Below, piece by piece: positions 7,691-16,587 of a stretch of DNA of 64,000 bases (position 1 is the stretch's first letter; every line of letters begins with the position of its first letter). The stretch spans positions 1,293,501 through 1,357,500 of the forward strand of contig LT629764.1 of the NCBI GenBank assembly GCA_900105225.1. Reading direction: 5' to 3'. A program made the translations under genes and the position numbers. The stretch is from Paenibacillaceae bacterium GAS479 (GTDB taxonomy: Bacteria; Bacillota; Bacilli; Paenibacillales; Paenibacillaceae). The notes under the pieces were generated by a model. That model ran no database searches. It saw nothing but the letters and a program-made list of their open reading frames with translations, and was not told the DNA's origin.

Positions 7691-9781
7691 TTATTTCAGC
7701 TGAATTAATATTTGATTCGCACTAATGCGCCGCAGCACGCGGTAACCGCTTGTAGAAGCAGTTGCAACGCCATCTCCATTGGGCAAGCAATACCCGTTCG
7801 GAACGCAGCTGCCGTCATCACGCGCGCGAAGCTTGCCAATCAATCCGACCGGCACCCATTCCGGGCGCAATCTTCGCGGGATATAAGCTCGCGCAGAGTC
7901 CCAGTCGGGGTTCATCATCGGCTGTTTAACGGTATGTGCAACCGCGATAACATTGCCTTCCGGATCGGTCGTCTCAGGGATTAAGACCGATTCGTAACAC
8001 ACCTTGCCCCACTCATCTTGCAAGTATGCTTTTGCCCATCTAAGCTCCGCCGAATCTCCCGTCATTGTCGGCCTGGCGCTCACAACGCCTAAAATATAAT
8101 CATCCGGCGAGGCTGCAAGCCGTACTCTGTCACCATCCAGCGTGACAAAAAATCCTGGATCAATCGGATTACCATCTGTAGTTTCGTACATTTCAGCGTA
8201 ATCTGCTCCACCTGAAGTGTAGGTTCCGTCAATTGCCATATTCCCTGTCGCGCCTTCCAGGTAAGCGGCCAAGCCAAGGATCGCACTGTTAAGGCCGTTG
8301 GCTACATGCCAAGAATAAGGAAACATCGAGACCCCAAAACGGCCTATAATATGCGCGCCCGCCAGGTTGGCGGTTGTACCGAACCCTTCCGCATGGCTAA
8401 TATCTCCGCTGGCGGTTGTGTTGCTTCCTTCCGCATGCGCGCTGTTTCCGCTGGCGATGGTAAAATTCCCTTCTGCATGAGAGGCCGCCCCCGAAGCGGC
8501 TGTAAAGCGGCCCTCTGAGTGCGAGTTGGCAGCGCTAGCCGTCGTAAAGGATCCTTCCGAGTGGGCGCTATTGCCCGAGGCGATTGATTGCGTGCCTTCT
8601 GCATGCGAGTTAGTACCTGAGGCAGTAGCCAGTAAGCCCTCTGCATGCGAATTATTGCCGGAGGCCGTTGTGAGCGATCCCTCCGCATGCGCATCGACCC
8701 CTGATGCAACTGTTTGAAAACCTTCCGCATGCGAGTTGGGCCCGCTTGCCCGCGTGCCAAAACCTTCCGCATGTGAACTGCTACCCAATGCGACGCTGTC
8801 GCTGCCCTCGGAATGCGAGTTACTACCTTGGGCAGACGTTGACGCGCCTTCCGCATGCGAATTGCTTCCTACGGACTGCGAATTAAAGCCTTCCGCATGC
8901 GAATTCGTCCCGATGGCAGAGGCGCCGTCGCCTTCTGCATGCGAGCTGTTTCCTTGAGCCGTTGTGGCCAATCCTTCTGCATGGGAATTGAAACCAGAGG
9001 CAACACTGCCGCTTCCTTCTGCATGCGATTGGAAGCCCGAAGCGATCGAATTGCTGCCTTCCGCATGCGCGGCCAAACCTGTCGCTTTTGTAGAAAAACC
9101 TTCTGCGTGAGAGTTGGTCCCACTCGCACTGTTGCTGCTTCCTTCCGCATGCGAATTGGCTCCGGAAGCAATTGAACCGTTACCTTCTGCATGCGAGGCA
9201 TTGCCTGAAGCCGTAGTCGTTGATCCTTCCGCATGGGCAGCATCCGCCGACGCAACGCTTAAAAACCCTTCCGCATGCGAAGCTGAGCCGCTTGCTCTCG
9301 TGCTTGAGCCTTCCGCGTGCGAGCTGTCCGCTGCCGCTTCGGTCCTGAACCCCTCGGCGTGGGATGCCGCTCCGATGGAAATCGTACTGCTCCCTTCCGC
9401 ATGAGAATCCGGTCCCTCGGCGATAGTGAAGGTTCCTTCTGCATGCGCTGAGCTGCCGCTAGCTGCGCTATAACTTCCTTCGGCATGAGCAGCAATACCA
9501 GTTGCTATCGTAAAACTTCCTTCCGCATGCGCAGCATCTGCGGTTGTAGTCGTAAAGAAGCCTTCCGCATGCGAGGCAGCTCCTTCTGTAATCGTATTTG
9601 ACCCTTCCGCATGGGAGGTGTCAGCAATCGCTTTTGTCAGGTAGCCCTCGGTATGAGAAGCCGATCCCGCCGCTTCTGTTCCGCTTCCTTCTGCATGAGA
9701 AGCAAAACCGGAAGCGATCGTGTTCACACCCTCGGCTTCCGAGCATACTCCGCTTGCAATCCGGTTGCATCCGCTATCCAT
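7691..9781 (-). CDS. HAEG-repeat beta-roll protein with C-terminal Peptidase_G2 autocleavage domain
   Basis: About 696 residues. Nearly two-thirds is a 14-residue repeat of the form xxASGxxSHAEGxx, counted 33 times plus one degenerate copy (AHIIG). This is the repeat style of YadA-like head domains and phage appendage beta-rolls, which trimerise. The C-terminal roughly 200 residues begin with GGADYAEMYE and continue with GFFVTLDGDRV and DDYILGVVSARP. I recognise this as the Peptidase_G2 intramolecular-chaperone domain known from Bacillus phage GA-1 appendage protein, which cleaves itself after folding. No signal peptide is present. ATG 9781 is chosen because GGAAGG lies 9 bases upstream; ATG 9805 is also in frame, with a stop immediately before it and no good ribosome site. 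It is divergent from the ger operon. A spore-surface or secreted appendage role is inference. Confidence 0.85.
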   Translation of the reverse strand: MDSGCNRIASGVCSEAEGVNTIASGFASHAEGSGTEAAGSASHTEGYLTKAIADTSHAEGSNTITEGAASHAEGFFTTTTADAAHAEGSFTIATGIAAHAEGSYSAASGSSAHAEGTFTIAEGPDSHAEGSSTISIGAASHAEGFRTEAAADSSHAEGSSTRASGSASHAEGFLSVASADAAHAEGSTTTASGNASHAEGNGSIASGANSHAEGSSNSASGTNSHAEGFSTKATGLAAHAEGSNSIASGFQSHAEGSGSVASGFNSHAEGLATTAQGNSSHAEGDGASAIGTNSHAEGFNSQSVGSNSHAEGASTSAQGSNSHSEGSDSVALGSSSHAEGFGTRASGPNSHAEGFQTVASGVDAHAEGSLTTASGNNSHAEGLLATASGTNSHAEGTQSIASGNSAHSEGSFTTASAANSHSEGRFTAASGAASHAEGNFTIASGNSAHAEGSNTTASGDISHAEGFGTTANLAGAHIIGRFGVSMFPYSWHVANGLNSAILGLAAYLEGATGNMAIDGTYTSGGADYAEMYETTDGNPIDPGFFVTLDGDRVRLAASPDDYILGVVSARPTMTGDSAELRWAKAYLQDEWGKVCYESVLIPETTDPEGNVIAVAHTVKQPMMNPDWDSARAYIPRRLRPEWVPVGLIGKLRARDDGSCVPNGYCLPNGDGVATASTSGYRVLRRISANQILIQLK
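8345..9745 (-). repeat. 42-bp coding tandem repeat (33+ units)
   Basis: The DNA encoding the HAEG units repeats every 42 bases, with CCTTCCGCATGCGA-like cores visible throughout on the plus strand. Sequence varies at wobble positions while the protein stays regular, which indicates selection on the protein rather than recent slippage alone. The repeat also creates long open frames on the other strand and in other frames; I regard these as artefacts. Confidence 0.95.
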
Positions 9782-9973
9782 CCGCATCTTCCTTCCCGTA
9801 CTCATACTTCAAGCTATGTATAAAGTATGTCATAGTTTGGGAAAAGGAATGGGTACCTTCCCACAGTCTGGATAGTTCCTCTACTCGATGGAAATACTTG
9901 CATCAACAACCTTTTCTCTTGGACGAAAGCCAGAGCGCTTATAAACATTCCTTAATAAAGGCGGCGTGCAAAT

Positions 9974-11518
9974 ATGGAACCTGACTACAGCTGGAAAAAC
10001 GCCGAGCCCGGATTAACAACCCATCTATCACTTGATCCCGATGCCGGAAAACTGCTGGAACAGATCAAAATGGACCTTGGCGGAAGTCAGGATCTGGTCA
10101 TACGTCGATTCGAGCAGGAGTCTGACAGCCCAGTAGCAGCCCTTCTCTATATAGATGGTATATCTGATGAAAACACGATCAATCGCTATATTTCTGAAGT
10201 GCTGCAATTTTCACGGGATCAAATTTCAGACGACGAATCAAAACGGGTTTCTCTTAAGCTTAATGCACTAGAGCTGATGCAGCGCGTAGGCTCGGTCATA
10301 CCCCTTGTCGATTTAGATTCCTTGTATAAAAGCCTTCTGTCCGGCGGAACAATTCTCATTCTGGACGGAAGTGAGTCCGCATACTGCGCAGACAATCGCG
10401 AATGGAAAGGACGCGAAGTTTCCGAGTCGCCAAACCAAACGTCTATCCGCGGGCCGCGGGAAAGCTTCACGGAAACATTGAGAGTGAATACGGCCCTGAT
10501 CCGCCGTAAAATAAAGGACCCCAGGCTATGGATGGAAACAATAACGATCGGCCGCTTGACCAAGACCGAGGTAACGCTTGCCTATATCCAGGGACTAGCC
10601 AAACCTTCCATAGTAAAGGAAGCTCGCTCCAGGCTGAAAGCAATCGACATCGACGGTGTTCTGGATAGTGGATACTTGGAGGAGTTAATCCAGGACAATC
10701 GAACCTCGTTATTTCCAACCATGAAAAACACAGAACTGCCGGACAGCGTTGCGGGCGAGTTGCTGGAGGGAAAAATCGCCATTTTGGTGGATGGAACTCC
10801 GGATGTACTAATTGCACCTGCCCCATTTTTCTCCTTCATGCAATCCGCAGAGGATTATTACCAGTATGCTTTCTATTCCAGTCTGTTGCGTCTGCTGCGC
10901 CTGCTCGGCCTGTTCATCGCCCTTCTGCTTCCATCGATTTACATCGCGATTACAACCTTCCACCGTGATATGCTACCGTTTACACTGTTATTCAGCTTGG
11001 CGGCGCAGCGGGAGGGTGTGCCATTCCCAGCCTTTGTAGAAGCTCTCGCGATGGAGATCACATTTGAAATTCTTCGAGAAGCAGGATTGCGCATGCCAAG
11101 GCCAATCGGCCAAGCTGTATCGGTTGTGGGGACGCTTGTCATTGGCCAGGCGGCAGTTGAAGCCGGATTCGTCTCCGCCGCGATGGTCATTGTAGTATCC
11201 GTTACGGCAATAGCTACCTTCACGCTTCCATCCTACAGCATATCGATTCCAATACGAATTCTGCGATTCGCCTTCATGGCGACAGCGGCATCGTTCGGGC
11301 TGTATGGAATCATCCTGTTGTCGCTCCTGCTATTGCTGCATCTAAGTTCGCTTAATTCATTTGGGGAACCCTATATGTCTCCGCTGAGTCCAATACGATT
11401 CCGGGGAGTAGAAGAAGATTTCCTGACTCGGCTCCCGAGATGGCTCTCCTTCCGCCAGCCTCGTTCCTCTCAGCGAAAAGGCGCAGTCAGAATCAAATAC
11501 AGAAAAAAAGGAGAGTAG
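9974..11518 (+). CDS. Spore germination receptor A-subunit (GerAA/GerKA family)
   Basis: A 514-residue member of the GerA receptor A-subunit family, which sits in the inner membrane of the dormant spore and helps sense germinants. The N-terminal half (to about residue 280) is hydrophilic and shows the family segments DLVIRRFEQES, LYIDGISDE and RGPRESFTETLRVNTALIRR. The C-terminal half has about five membrane spans, including the conserved PFFSFMQSAEDYYQ and MEITFEILREAGLRMPRPIGQAVSVVG segments. It ends in a basic tail. AAAGGCGG precedes the ATG by about 9 bases. It is the first gene of a four-gene ger operon; the next gene follows after 4 bases. Transcription is expected in the forespore (sigma-G), but I could not identify a convincing sigma-G promoter. 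Confidence 0.95.
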   Translation: MEPDYSWKNAEPGLTTHLSLDPDAGKLLEQIKMDLGGSQDLVIRRFEQESDSPVAALLYIDGISDENTINRYISEVLQFSRDQISDDESKRVSLKLNALELMQRVGSVIPLVDLDSLYKSLLSGGTILILDGSESAYCADNREWKGREVSESPNQTSIRGPRESFTETLRVNTALIRRKIKDPRLWMETITIGRLTKTEVTLAYIQGLAKPSIVKEARSRLKAIDIDGVLDSGYLEELIQDNRTSLFPTMKNTELPDSVAGELLEGKIAILVDGTPDVLIAPAPFFSFMQSAEDYYQYAFYSSLLRLLRLLGLFIALLLPSIYIAITTFHRDMLPFTLLFSLAAQREGVPFPAFVEALAMEITFEILREAGLRMPRPIGQAVSVVGTLVIGQAAVEAGFVSAAMVIVVSVTAIATFTLPSYSISIPIRILRFAFMATAASFGLYGIILLSLLLLLHLSSLNSFGEPYMSPLSPIRFRGVEEDFLTRLPRWLSFRQPRSSQRKGAVRIKYRKKGE

Positions 11519-11522
11519 TCCA

Positions 11523-12713
11523 ATGCTCCGTAAAACTGTGCTTGTGCTTACCTGTCTGTTGATACTGAACGGTTGCTGGAGCCGCCGGGAGCTGAATGAA
11601 CTGCTGATCGTGCTGGGAATAGGCATCGACTGGGCGGATGGCGAATACCTCGTCTCTTATCAGGTCGTCAATCCGAATGAAATATCGAACAAAAGCAGAA
11701 CCAATACCCGAGCTCCTGCTACCTTGTATCAGGGAAGGGGTAACACCGTGTTTGAGGCAGCGCGTTCCTTGACTGCAAGATCTCCTCGACTCATGTATCT
11801 CGGACATTTACAAATGCTGGTTCTCGGCGAGGAAATAGCGCGACGAGGCATCACAGGAGCAGTGGACAACCCTCTACGCGACCACGAGACTCGCATGGAC
11901 TATAATGTCGTCGTAGCACGCGGCGCAAGGGCCGAGGATATACTAAAGCTCTATACTCCGCTTGAGAAACTGCCGACATACAGCATGCAGCAATCTCTTA
12001 GAGTGTCGGAGAAAGCATGGGCGCCGACCGTAGCGATCAATATGGACAAGATGGTAAACATGCTTGAGAGCGACGGGCAGCAGTTGGTTCTTACCGGCAT
12101 AGAGATTGTCGGTAATCGCGAGAAAGCTGAAAAGAGCAGCAATCTGGATGGCTTCGAGCCCGCCTCGTTCTACCGATATCGAGGCATCGGGGCATTCAAG
12201 GGAAATCATCTGATTGGTTGGCTTAACGAAAAAGAAAGCAAGGGCTATTCCGACCTCACCGATATCCTCGGAAGCACCTCAATCGAGATTCCCTGCGAGA
12301 ACGGTCATTTTACCGGCGTTGAGATTACTTCCTCCAATACGCATATCACACCGGAAATGAAAAACGGCAATATAACCTTCCTTGTGAAAATTCATGCCAG
12401 TGGAGATGTAGTGGAAAACTCTTGTTCGTCTATCAAACTAATCGATCCTGCTACCTTCCCCATGCTCGAAAAACAGACCGTTTCCGTAATTCAGGGGAAT
12501 TCGGCAGCTGTCGTCAAATGGGCCAAGTCCAACCGGACAGATATACTGGGATTCGGCAGCTTGGTAGAGAAAAAGTATCCTTCCTATTGGAAGCAGGCCA
12601 AAGAAGATTGGGAAAATCGTGGCTTTATTGAGTCTCAAATCGAATATAGGATCGACATGAAAATCAACACATCAGGGACAATCGGAAATTCCGTCTCACC
12701 AGAAATGAACTAA
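11523..12713 (+). CDS. Spore germination receptor C-subunit, lipoprotein (Ger(x)C family)
   Basis: A 396-residue lipoprotein. The N-terminal signal ends in the lipobox LNGC with Cys18 as the diacylglycerol attachment site, followed directly by the family hallmark WSRRELNEL. Downstream segments such as GIGIDWADGEYLVSYQVVNP and SARSLTARSPRLMYLGHLQMLVLGEEIA (given here only as landmarks near residues 30-110) match GerAC/GerKC proteins, which fold into three domains on the outer face of the inner spore membrane. AAAAAGGAG precedes the ATG. It lies 4 bases after the A-subunit stop. As in many operons the C gene precedes the B gene, giving the order A-C-D-B here. Confidence 0.95.
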   Translation: MLRKTVLVLTCLLILNGCWSRRELNELLIVLGIGIDWADGEYLVSYQVVNPNEISNKSRTNTRAPATLYQGRGNTVFEAARSLTARSPRLMYLGHLQMLVLGEEIARRGITGAVDNPLRDHETRMDYNVVVARGARAEDILKLYTPLEKLPTYSMQQSLRVSEKAWAPTVAINMDKMVNMLESDGQQLVLTGIEIVGNREKAEKSSNLDGFEPASFYRYRGIGAFKGNHLIGWLNEKESKGYSDLTDILGSTSIEIPCENGHFTGVEITSSNTHITPEMKNGNITFLVKIHASGDVVENSCSSIKLIDPATFPMLEKQTVSVIQGNSAAVVKWAKSNRTDILGFGSLVEKKYPSYWKQAKEDWENRGFIESQIEYRIDMKINTSGTIGNSVSPEMN

Positions 12714-12728
12714 AGGAGAGTAACCGTA

Positions 12729-12938
12729 TTGTACGCGATTCTTATAAGTGCGGCCTGGCTCGCGGCCGCAGCCGCGATGGACGTCCCGGGAATGGTAAAG
12801 CGTAAGCGGAAGCTCGAACTTATCATTTTTGGTCTGCTCGGCTTGGGGGGACTTCTAATGTATACCGCCTATGGGCTTAAGCTCCCCTTACCTAACCCGC
12901 TTGAATTTGTTCGGATCTTTAAGATAGGTGGATCTTGA
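12729..12938 (+). CDS. Small two-span germination receptor D-subunit-like protein
   Basis: A 69-residue protein with two hydrophobic segments (about residues 1-17 and 31-49) separated by a basic loop (KRKRK). It begins at TTG, supported by AAAGGAGAG eight bases upstream, and ends one base before the next gene. Some ger operons in Bacillus encode such short two-span D proteins that modulate receptor function. Size, topology and position between C and B genes fit that class; this is the basis of the call, as the sequence itself is poorly conserved. TTG and the internal position suggest low but coupled translation. Confidence 0.75.
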   Translation: MYAILISAAWLAAAAAMDVPGMVKRKRKLELIIFGLLGLGGLLMYTAYGLKLPLPNPLEFVRIFKIGGS

Positions 12939-12939
12939 A

Positions 12940-14106
12940 ATGGGCAAAATGAATAATGGCGTTATTACGGCTCGCCAGTTCAAGATCATCATTATTTTCA
13001 GCCTGATCGGAGATACCATTCTTATCCTGCCAAATGTCGTAGGCAACTTATCCAAACAGGATGCGTGGATATCCATGCTGATTGCTGTCGTTGGAGGGAT
13101 GCTGGTAGGGGGGTTGTTTGCTGGTCTGATTCGCCGTATGGCCGGCCACAGCCTGATCAGCACAACGATTGGCATAACCGGAAGGCTTGCCGGTGGCATC
13201 ATCGGGCTCGCTTTAATCGCTGCCTTTTATATCACGATCCTGACGCTGATCATCGAACTCAGCTTATTCATGACTACTCAAATGATGCCCGAAACTCCTT
13301 CCCAGGCGATCGTGCTTTCGTTTCTGATCGTCACAACGGTCGGTATGCGCTACGGAGTAGAGAGCTTTGCGCGTATGAGTGAGCTCCTATTCCCTATCTT
13401 TATTGCCATGTTCCTTTTTTTGACGGTATGCCTGCTTCCACAGATTGATTTCCACCGGCTGGCCCCCGTTGCCAGTAGCGGATTTGGCCCGATCCTGCAG
13501 GGGGGTTATCCTGCGTTTGCTTTTGCTTTCCTTGAAACGGCGACGCTGCTGATGCTTGTTCCCAACCTAAAGGGAGATCAGCAAAGCATTACTCGAGCGG
13601 TCAGAGACGGTTTTTTGACCGGAGGTATCCTTCTGTTTATCGTCGTTCTGGTCTGTATACTGGTTCTCGGACCAACAATGATGGAGATCAAATATTACCC
13701 GACCTTCCTGCTGGCACAGCGGATCGAAATCGGGCAATTTCTGGAGCGACTAGAAGCTTTTCTGACTTTTCTCTGGATCGTGACCGTTTTTTACAAAACA
13801 CTGTTGTATTCCTTTTCCATCATGAAAGGTCTATCCGAGGTGTTCGAATTAAAGGAAGAACGCTTTATCGCGATGCCGCTCTCACTTCTGCTGCTCGCTG
13901 GCAGCCAGATTAATGTACCTAATGTGGCTACCTATGCGGAGCTGTTAAGCATCTTTCCTAATTACGATATGGTTTTTTACCTAACTATTCCATTGTTGCT
14001 GTACCTGCTGCTCGGCATTCCTGCCATCAAGCGCAGATTGGAGCGCAGCAGCAACAGTAAGAACTCTGGGGCAAACGTTGAGAGCGGCAAGAGTTCAGAG
14101 GGGTAG
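12940..14106 (+). CDS. Spore germination receptor B-subunit (GerAB/APC-superfamily permease)
   Basis: A 388-residue membrane protein with about ten spans, belonging to the GerAB branch of the amino acid/polyamine/organocation superfamily. B-subunits bind the germinant directly. Typical elements are ITARQFKIIIIFSLIGDTIL near the start, KQDAWISMLIA, and TATLLMLVPNL in the middle. The frame is also open from GTG 12928 and there is an ATG at 12949, but ATG 12940 has AGGTGG 8 bases upstream and starts one base after the D gene. The C-terminal tail is Ser/Asn-rich. A shared terminator follows. Which nutrient is sensed cannot be told. Confidence 0.94.
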   Translation: MGKMNNGVITARQFKIIIIFSLIGDTILILPNVVGNLSKQDAWISMLIAVVGGMLVGGLFAGLIRRMAGHSLISTTIGITGRLAGGIIGLALIAAFYITILTLIIELSLFMTTQMMPETPSQAIVLSFLIVTTVGMRYGVESFARMSELLFPIFIAMFLFLTVCLLPQIDFHRLAPVASSGFGPILQGGYPAFAFAFLETATLLMLVPNLKGDQQSITRAVRDGFLTGGILLFIVVLVCILVLGPTMMEIKYYPTFLLAQRIEIGQFLERLEAFLTFLWIVTVFYKTLLYSFSIMKGLSEVFELKEERFIAMPLSLLLLAGSQINVPNVATYAELLSIFPNYDMVFYLTIPLLLYLLLGIPAIKRRLERSSNSKNSGANVESGKSSEG

Positions 14107-14124
14107 AAAATGATCGAGATCAAC

Positions 14125-14161
14125 AAAAAGGAACTGCCCCAGCTTTCGGCAGTTCCTTTTT
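14125..14161. terminator. Bidirectional terminator between ger operon and GH42 gene
   Basis: AAAAAGGAACTGCC pairs perfectly with GGCAGTTCCTTTTT around a 9-base loop. A-run and T-run flank both sides, so it can end the ger transcript rightward and the galactosidase transcript leftward. Confidence 0.95.
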
Positions 14162-14187
14162 GAAGTTTATTGAGGTCGCGGCCGACC

Positions 14188-16263
14188 TCAGCCTCTGGCG
14201 TTCCGGCGCAGAAGCACAGCACCGTTAACCGGAAGTGAAATCGTATCGTTGACGGCTTCGCCGGTATCGAGGAACGTTAGCCCCTTTTCTTGCAGCCGAA
14301 CCTCGCTCGCCGCACCGGAGAAGTTCAACAGGAACACATAATCTGTCTCCCCATCACTGCGCAGCTGAGCGGTTACGCCTGTAGGAAGCTCTGCGTCCAG
14401 CGAGCGCCGCACGCCTGCCTCGCGAACAAGAGCTTCATAGTAAGCTTCATAGAAGCTCGGATCAGACACGCGAGCGGCCAAATAATACACTTTGCCTTCC
14501 CCGAAGTTATTCACCGTAAGTACCGGACGTCCTGCATAGAAGTCCTCGGCATACTCGGCTAACGACTGGGCTCCTTCGGTATGGATCAGCTCACAAATCT
14601 CATGAATGCGGTAGCTTCCCTCCAGTCCGAGTGGATTGCCCGGCTTCATGACGGCTAGATTGCTCTCCCCATCATGCAGTCCCTCAATCTCCTCAGCCCA
14701 TACTCCCGCCGCCTTGCGCAGCGGCCCCGGGAAGCCATCCAGACGGCACAGATCATGCTCGTCCACAACGCCGCTCCAATAGGTCATCGCTACCGTACCG
14801 CCGGCGCGGACAAATGCCTCGATCCGCTCTCCGGCATCTTGACGCAGCAGGTAAGCCATCGGCAGAAGCAATAGCTTGTATCCATCCAGCGAATCATCCG
14901 AGCCGATCACATCTACAGGAACGCCTTGCTCCCATAGCGCACGGTAATGCTGCACAACGGTCTCTTCATAGCGCAACCCGCCGTTACGCGGCCCTTGAGC
15001 ATCATTTACCGCCCAGCGGTTGTCCCAATCGAACAGGATCGCCGTCTCTGCTGGTACTCCTGTGCCGACCAGCTCGCCGAGACTGGCCAGCTCCTGTCCC
15101 AGCTCCGCAACATCCCGGAACACGCGAGTATGCTCATGTCCGACATGGTCAACGACGGCACCGTGGAATTTCTCGCTGGAGCCGCGGCTTTTGCGCCATT
15201 GGAAGTACTGTACGGAATCCGAGCCATGCGCCACCGCCTGAAGCGAACTGAGCCGGTGCATGCCGGGCCGCTTCAGCTTGCTGATCGGTTGCCAGTTGGT
15301 CAGGCTTGGTGTGCTCTCCATGAGCAAGAACGGCTTGCCTTTGAGCGTACGGAATATGTCATGGTTGAAGGCGAACCAGGTCGCCATGCCGGCATCCGAT
15401 GCTTCTTTGTGCCACATCGGATAGGCGTCCCAGCTAATAACGTCAATCGCTTTGGCCAGCTCGCGATAGTCCAGATCATAGAACAAATCCATCAAATTCG
15501 TCGTGCTCGGAAGGTCGGGATTGGCAGCTTTGAGCGGTGCGATCTCGGCACGGCAGAAGTCCGTCGTCTGATGCGTTACAAACCTGCGCCAATCGAGGTT
15601 ATGCCCGTGCACCATCGTTTCGCCATGCGGCGCTGGCGATTCCACTTGTTCCCAAGATGTGTACGTGTGGCTCCAGAACGTCGCCCACCAAGCTGCGTTC
15701 AGAGAATCCAATGTGCTGTAGCGCTCTTTCAGCCACTCCCGGAAAGCATCCTGGCAATAACCACAATGGCATTCTCCACCGTATTCATTAGAAATATGCC
15801 AGCCGACGACCGCCGGATGGGAACTGTACCGCTCCGCGAGGCGGGTGTTCATAATCCGTACCTTTTCCCGGTAAAGGGGTGAGCTATAACAGTGGTTATG
15901 CCGCAATCCGTGAAGATTGCGAACCCGGTTCGCACCCGTGCGCAGTACTTCAGGGTACTTTTCCGACATCCAGGCCGGACGAGCGCCGCTCGGGGTAGCC
16001 AGCCATGCAAAGATTCCGTTCTCGGCAAAGGTATCTAACAGCCGGTCGAACCAGCCAAACTCGAAGCGGCCTTCTTCCGGCTCCAGCGCTGACCAGGCGA
16101 AAATTCCGACCGACATCACATTACAGCCGGCCAGCTTCATGAGCCGAATGTCCTCCTCCAGCACAGTGGGGTCATGCTGCCACTGATCCGGGTTATAGTC
16201 CGCCCCGTGCATCATCACGGGCAACTTGGGACTTACGGGGGAATGTTTGAGCTTGTTAGTCAT
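14188..16263 (-). CDS. GH42 beta-galactosidase
   Basis: A 691-residue retaining glycosidase with all GH42 parts: TIM barrel, trimerisation domain and a short C-terminal beta domain. Catalytic Glu160 lies in HISNEYGG (acid/base) and Glu316 in LLMESTPS (nucleophile). The zinc-type cysteine cluster is present (Cys125 in HNHC and the ECHCGYC segment around 164-170). No signal peptide is present, so it acts on imported galacto-oligosaccharides in the cytosol. The ATG at 16263 is preferred over TTG 16272 because AGGAG lies 10 bases ahead. The upstream region carries a cre-like operator and a palindrome, suggesting carbon control. No transporter gene is adjacent, which is unusual for GH42 loci. Confidence 0.95.
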   Translation of the reverse strand: MTNKLKHSPVSPKLPVMMHGADYNPDQWQHDPTVLEEDIRLMKLAGCNVMSVGIFAWSALEPEEGRFEFGWFDRLLDTFAENGIFAWLATPSGARPAWMSEKYPEVLRTGANRVRNLHGLRHNHCYSSPLYREKVRIMNTRLAERYSSHPAVVGWHISNEYGGECHCGYCQDAFREWLKERYSTLDSLNAAWWATFWSHTYTSWEQVESPAPHGETMVHGHNLDWRRFVTHQTTDFCRAEIAPLKAANPDLPSTTNLMDLFYDLDYRELAKAIDVISWDAYPMWHKEASDAGMATWFAFNHDIFRTLKGKPFLLMESTPSLTNWQPISKLKRPGMHRLSSLQAVAHGSDSVQYFQWRKSRGSSEKFHGAVVDHVGHEHTRVFRDVAELGQELASLGELVGTGVPAETAILFDWDNRWAVNDAQGPRNGGLRYEETVVQHYRALWEQGVPVDVIGSDDSLDGYKLLLLPMAYLLRQDAGERIEAFVRAGGTVAMTYWSGVVDEHDLCRLDGFPGPLRKAAGVWAEEIEGLHDGESNLAVMKPGNPLGLEGSYRIHEICELIHTEGAQSLAEYAEDFYAGRPVLTVNNFGEGKVYYLAARVSDPSFYEAYYEALVREAGVRRSLDAELPTGVTAQLRSDGETDYVFLLNFSGAASEVRLQEKGLTFLDTGEAVNDTISLPVNGAVLLRRNARG

Positions 16264-16355
16264 TATGATCAAACTCCTATCTGTATGAATTCAAAACTAA
16301 TAAAGGCAATTAAGAATGCATTGCACGTGCATAGCCTTATAACGAATCGCTGAAT

Positions 16356-16369
16356 TTAAAGCGGTTCCA
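16356..16369. promoter_or_regulatory. cre-like operator (CcpA or LacI-family) upstream of GH42
   Basis: TTAAAGCGGTTCCA matches the catabolite-responsive element consensus TGNAANCGNTTNCA at every fixed position but the second. Its location downstream of the likely promoter would fit roadblock repression. Confidence 0.5.
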
Positions 16370-16531
16370 TCGTTTTTGGCGGAGTGGCTATCATTCCCCT
16401 AAACCTTGGGCTCGGGCGAAAAAAAACAATAGCTCTATTATAAAGCTGGCCGCGGTGAAATGACTACTAGAGTAAGACAACGATTTCTTATACTTCGACA
16501 AAAATCTGACAAGCAATTAGCCCCATAACAT

Positions 16532-16574
16532 GAAAAAAGCCGCTACCTCCCTGAAAAGGAAGCAGCGGCTTGAA
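16532..16574 (-). terminator. Terminator of the ABC-F gene
   Basis: On the minus strand AAGCCGCTGCTTCC pairs with GGAGGTAGCGGCTT (one mismatch) and is followed by TTTTTTC. Confidence 0.9.
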
Positions 16575-16587
16575 TTATTGAAAGGGA

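Larger units (their letters stand above)
16264..16587. other. Intergenic region between GH42 start and ABC-F end
   Basis: Contains, from the galactosidase outward, a palindrome TGCACGTGCA (16322-16331), a cre-like site (16356-16369), a minus-strand TATAAT (16437-16442, with only a weak -35 TAGTCA) and the ABC-F terminator. If that TATAAT is used, the galactosidase mRNA has a leader of roughly 165 bases, with both palindromic sites inside it. Confidence 0.5.

Noticed and set aside
8344-9404. Several long open frames opposite or out of frame with the HAEG gene
   Set aside because: They arise because the 42-bp repeat lacks stop codons in other frames. Their composition is repetitive Arg/Met/Pro without ribosome sites.
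7691-9805. Prophage remnant because of the Peptidase_G2 tail-type domain
   Set aside because: No capsid, portal, terminase, integrase or lysis gene is near; the flanks are an ABC exporter and a ger operon.
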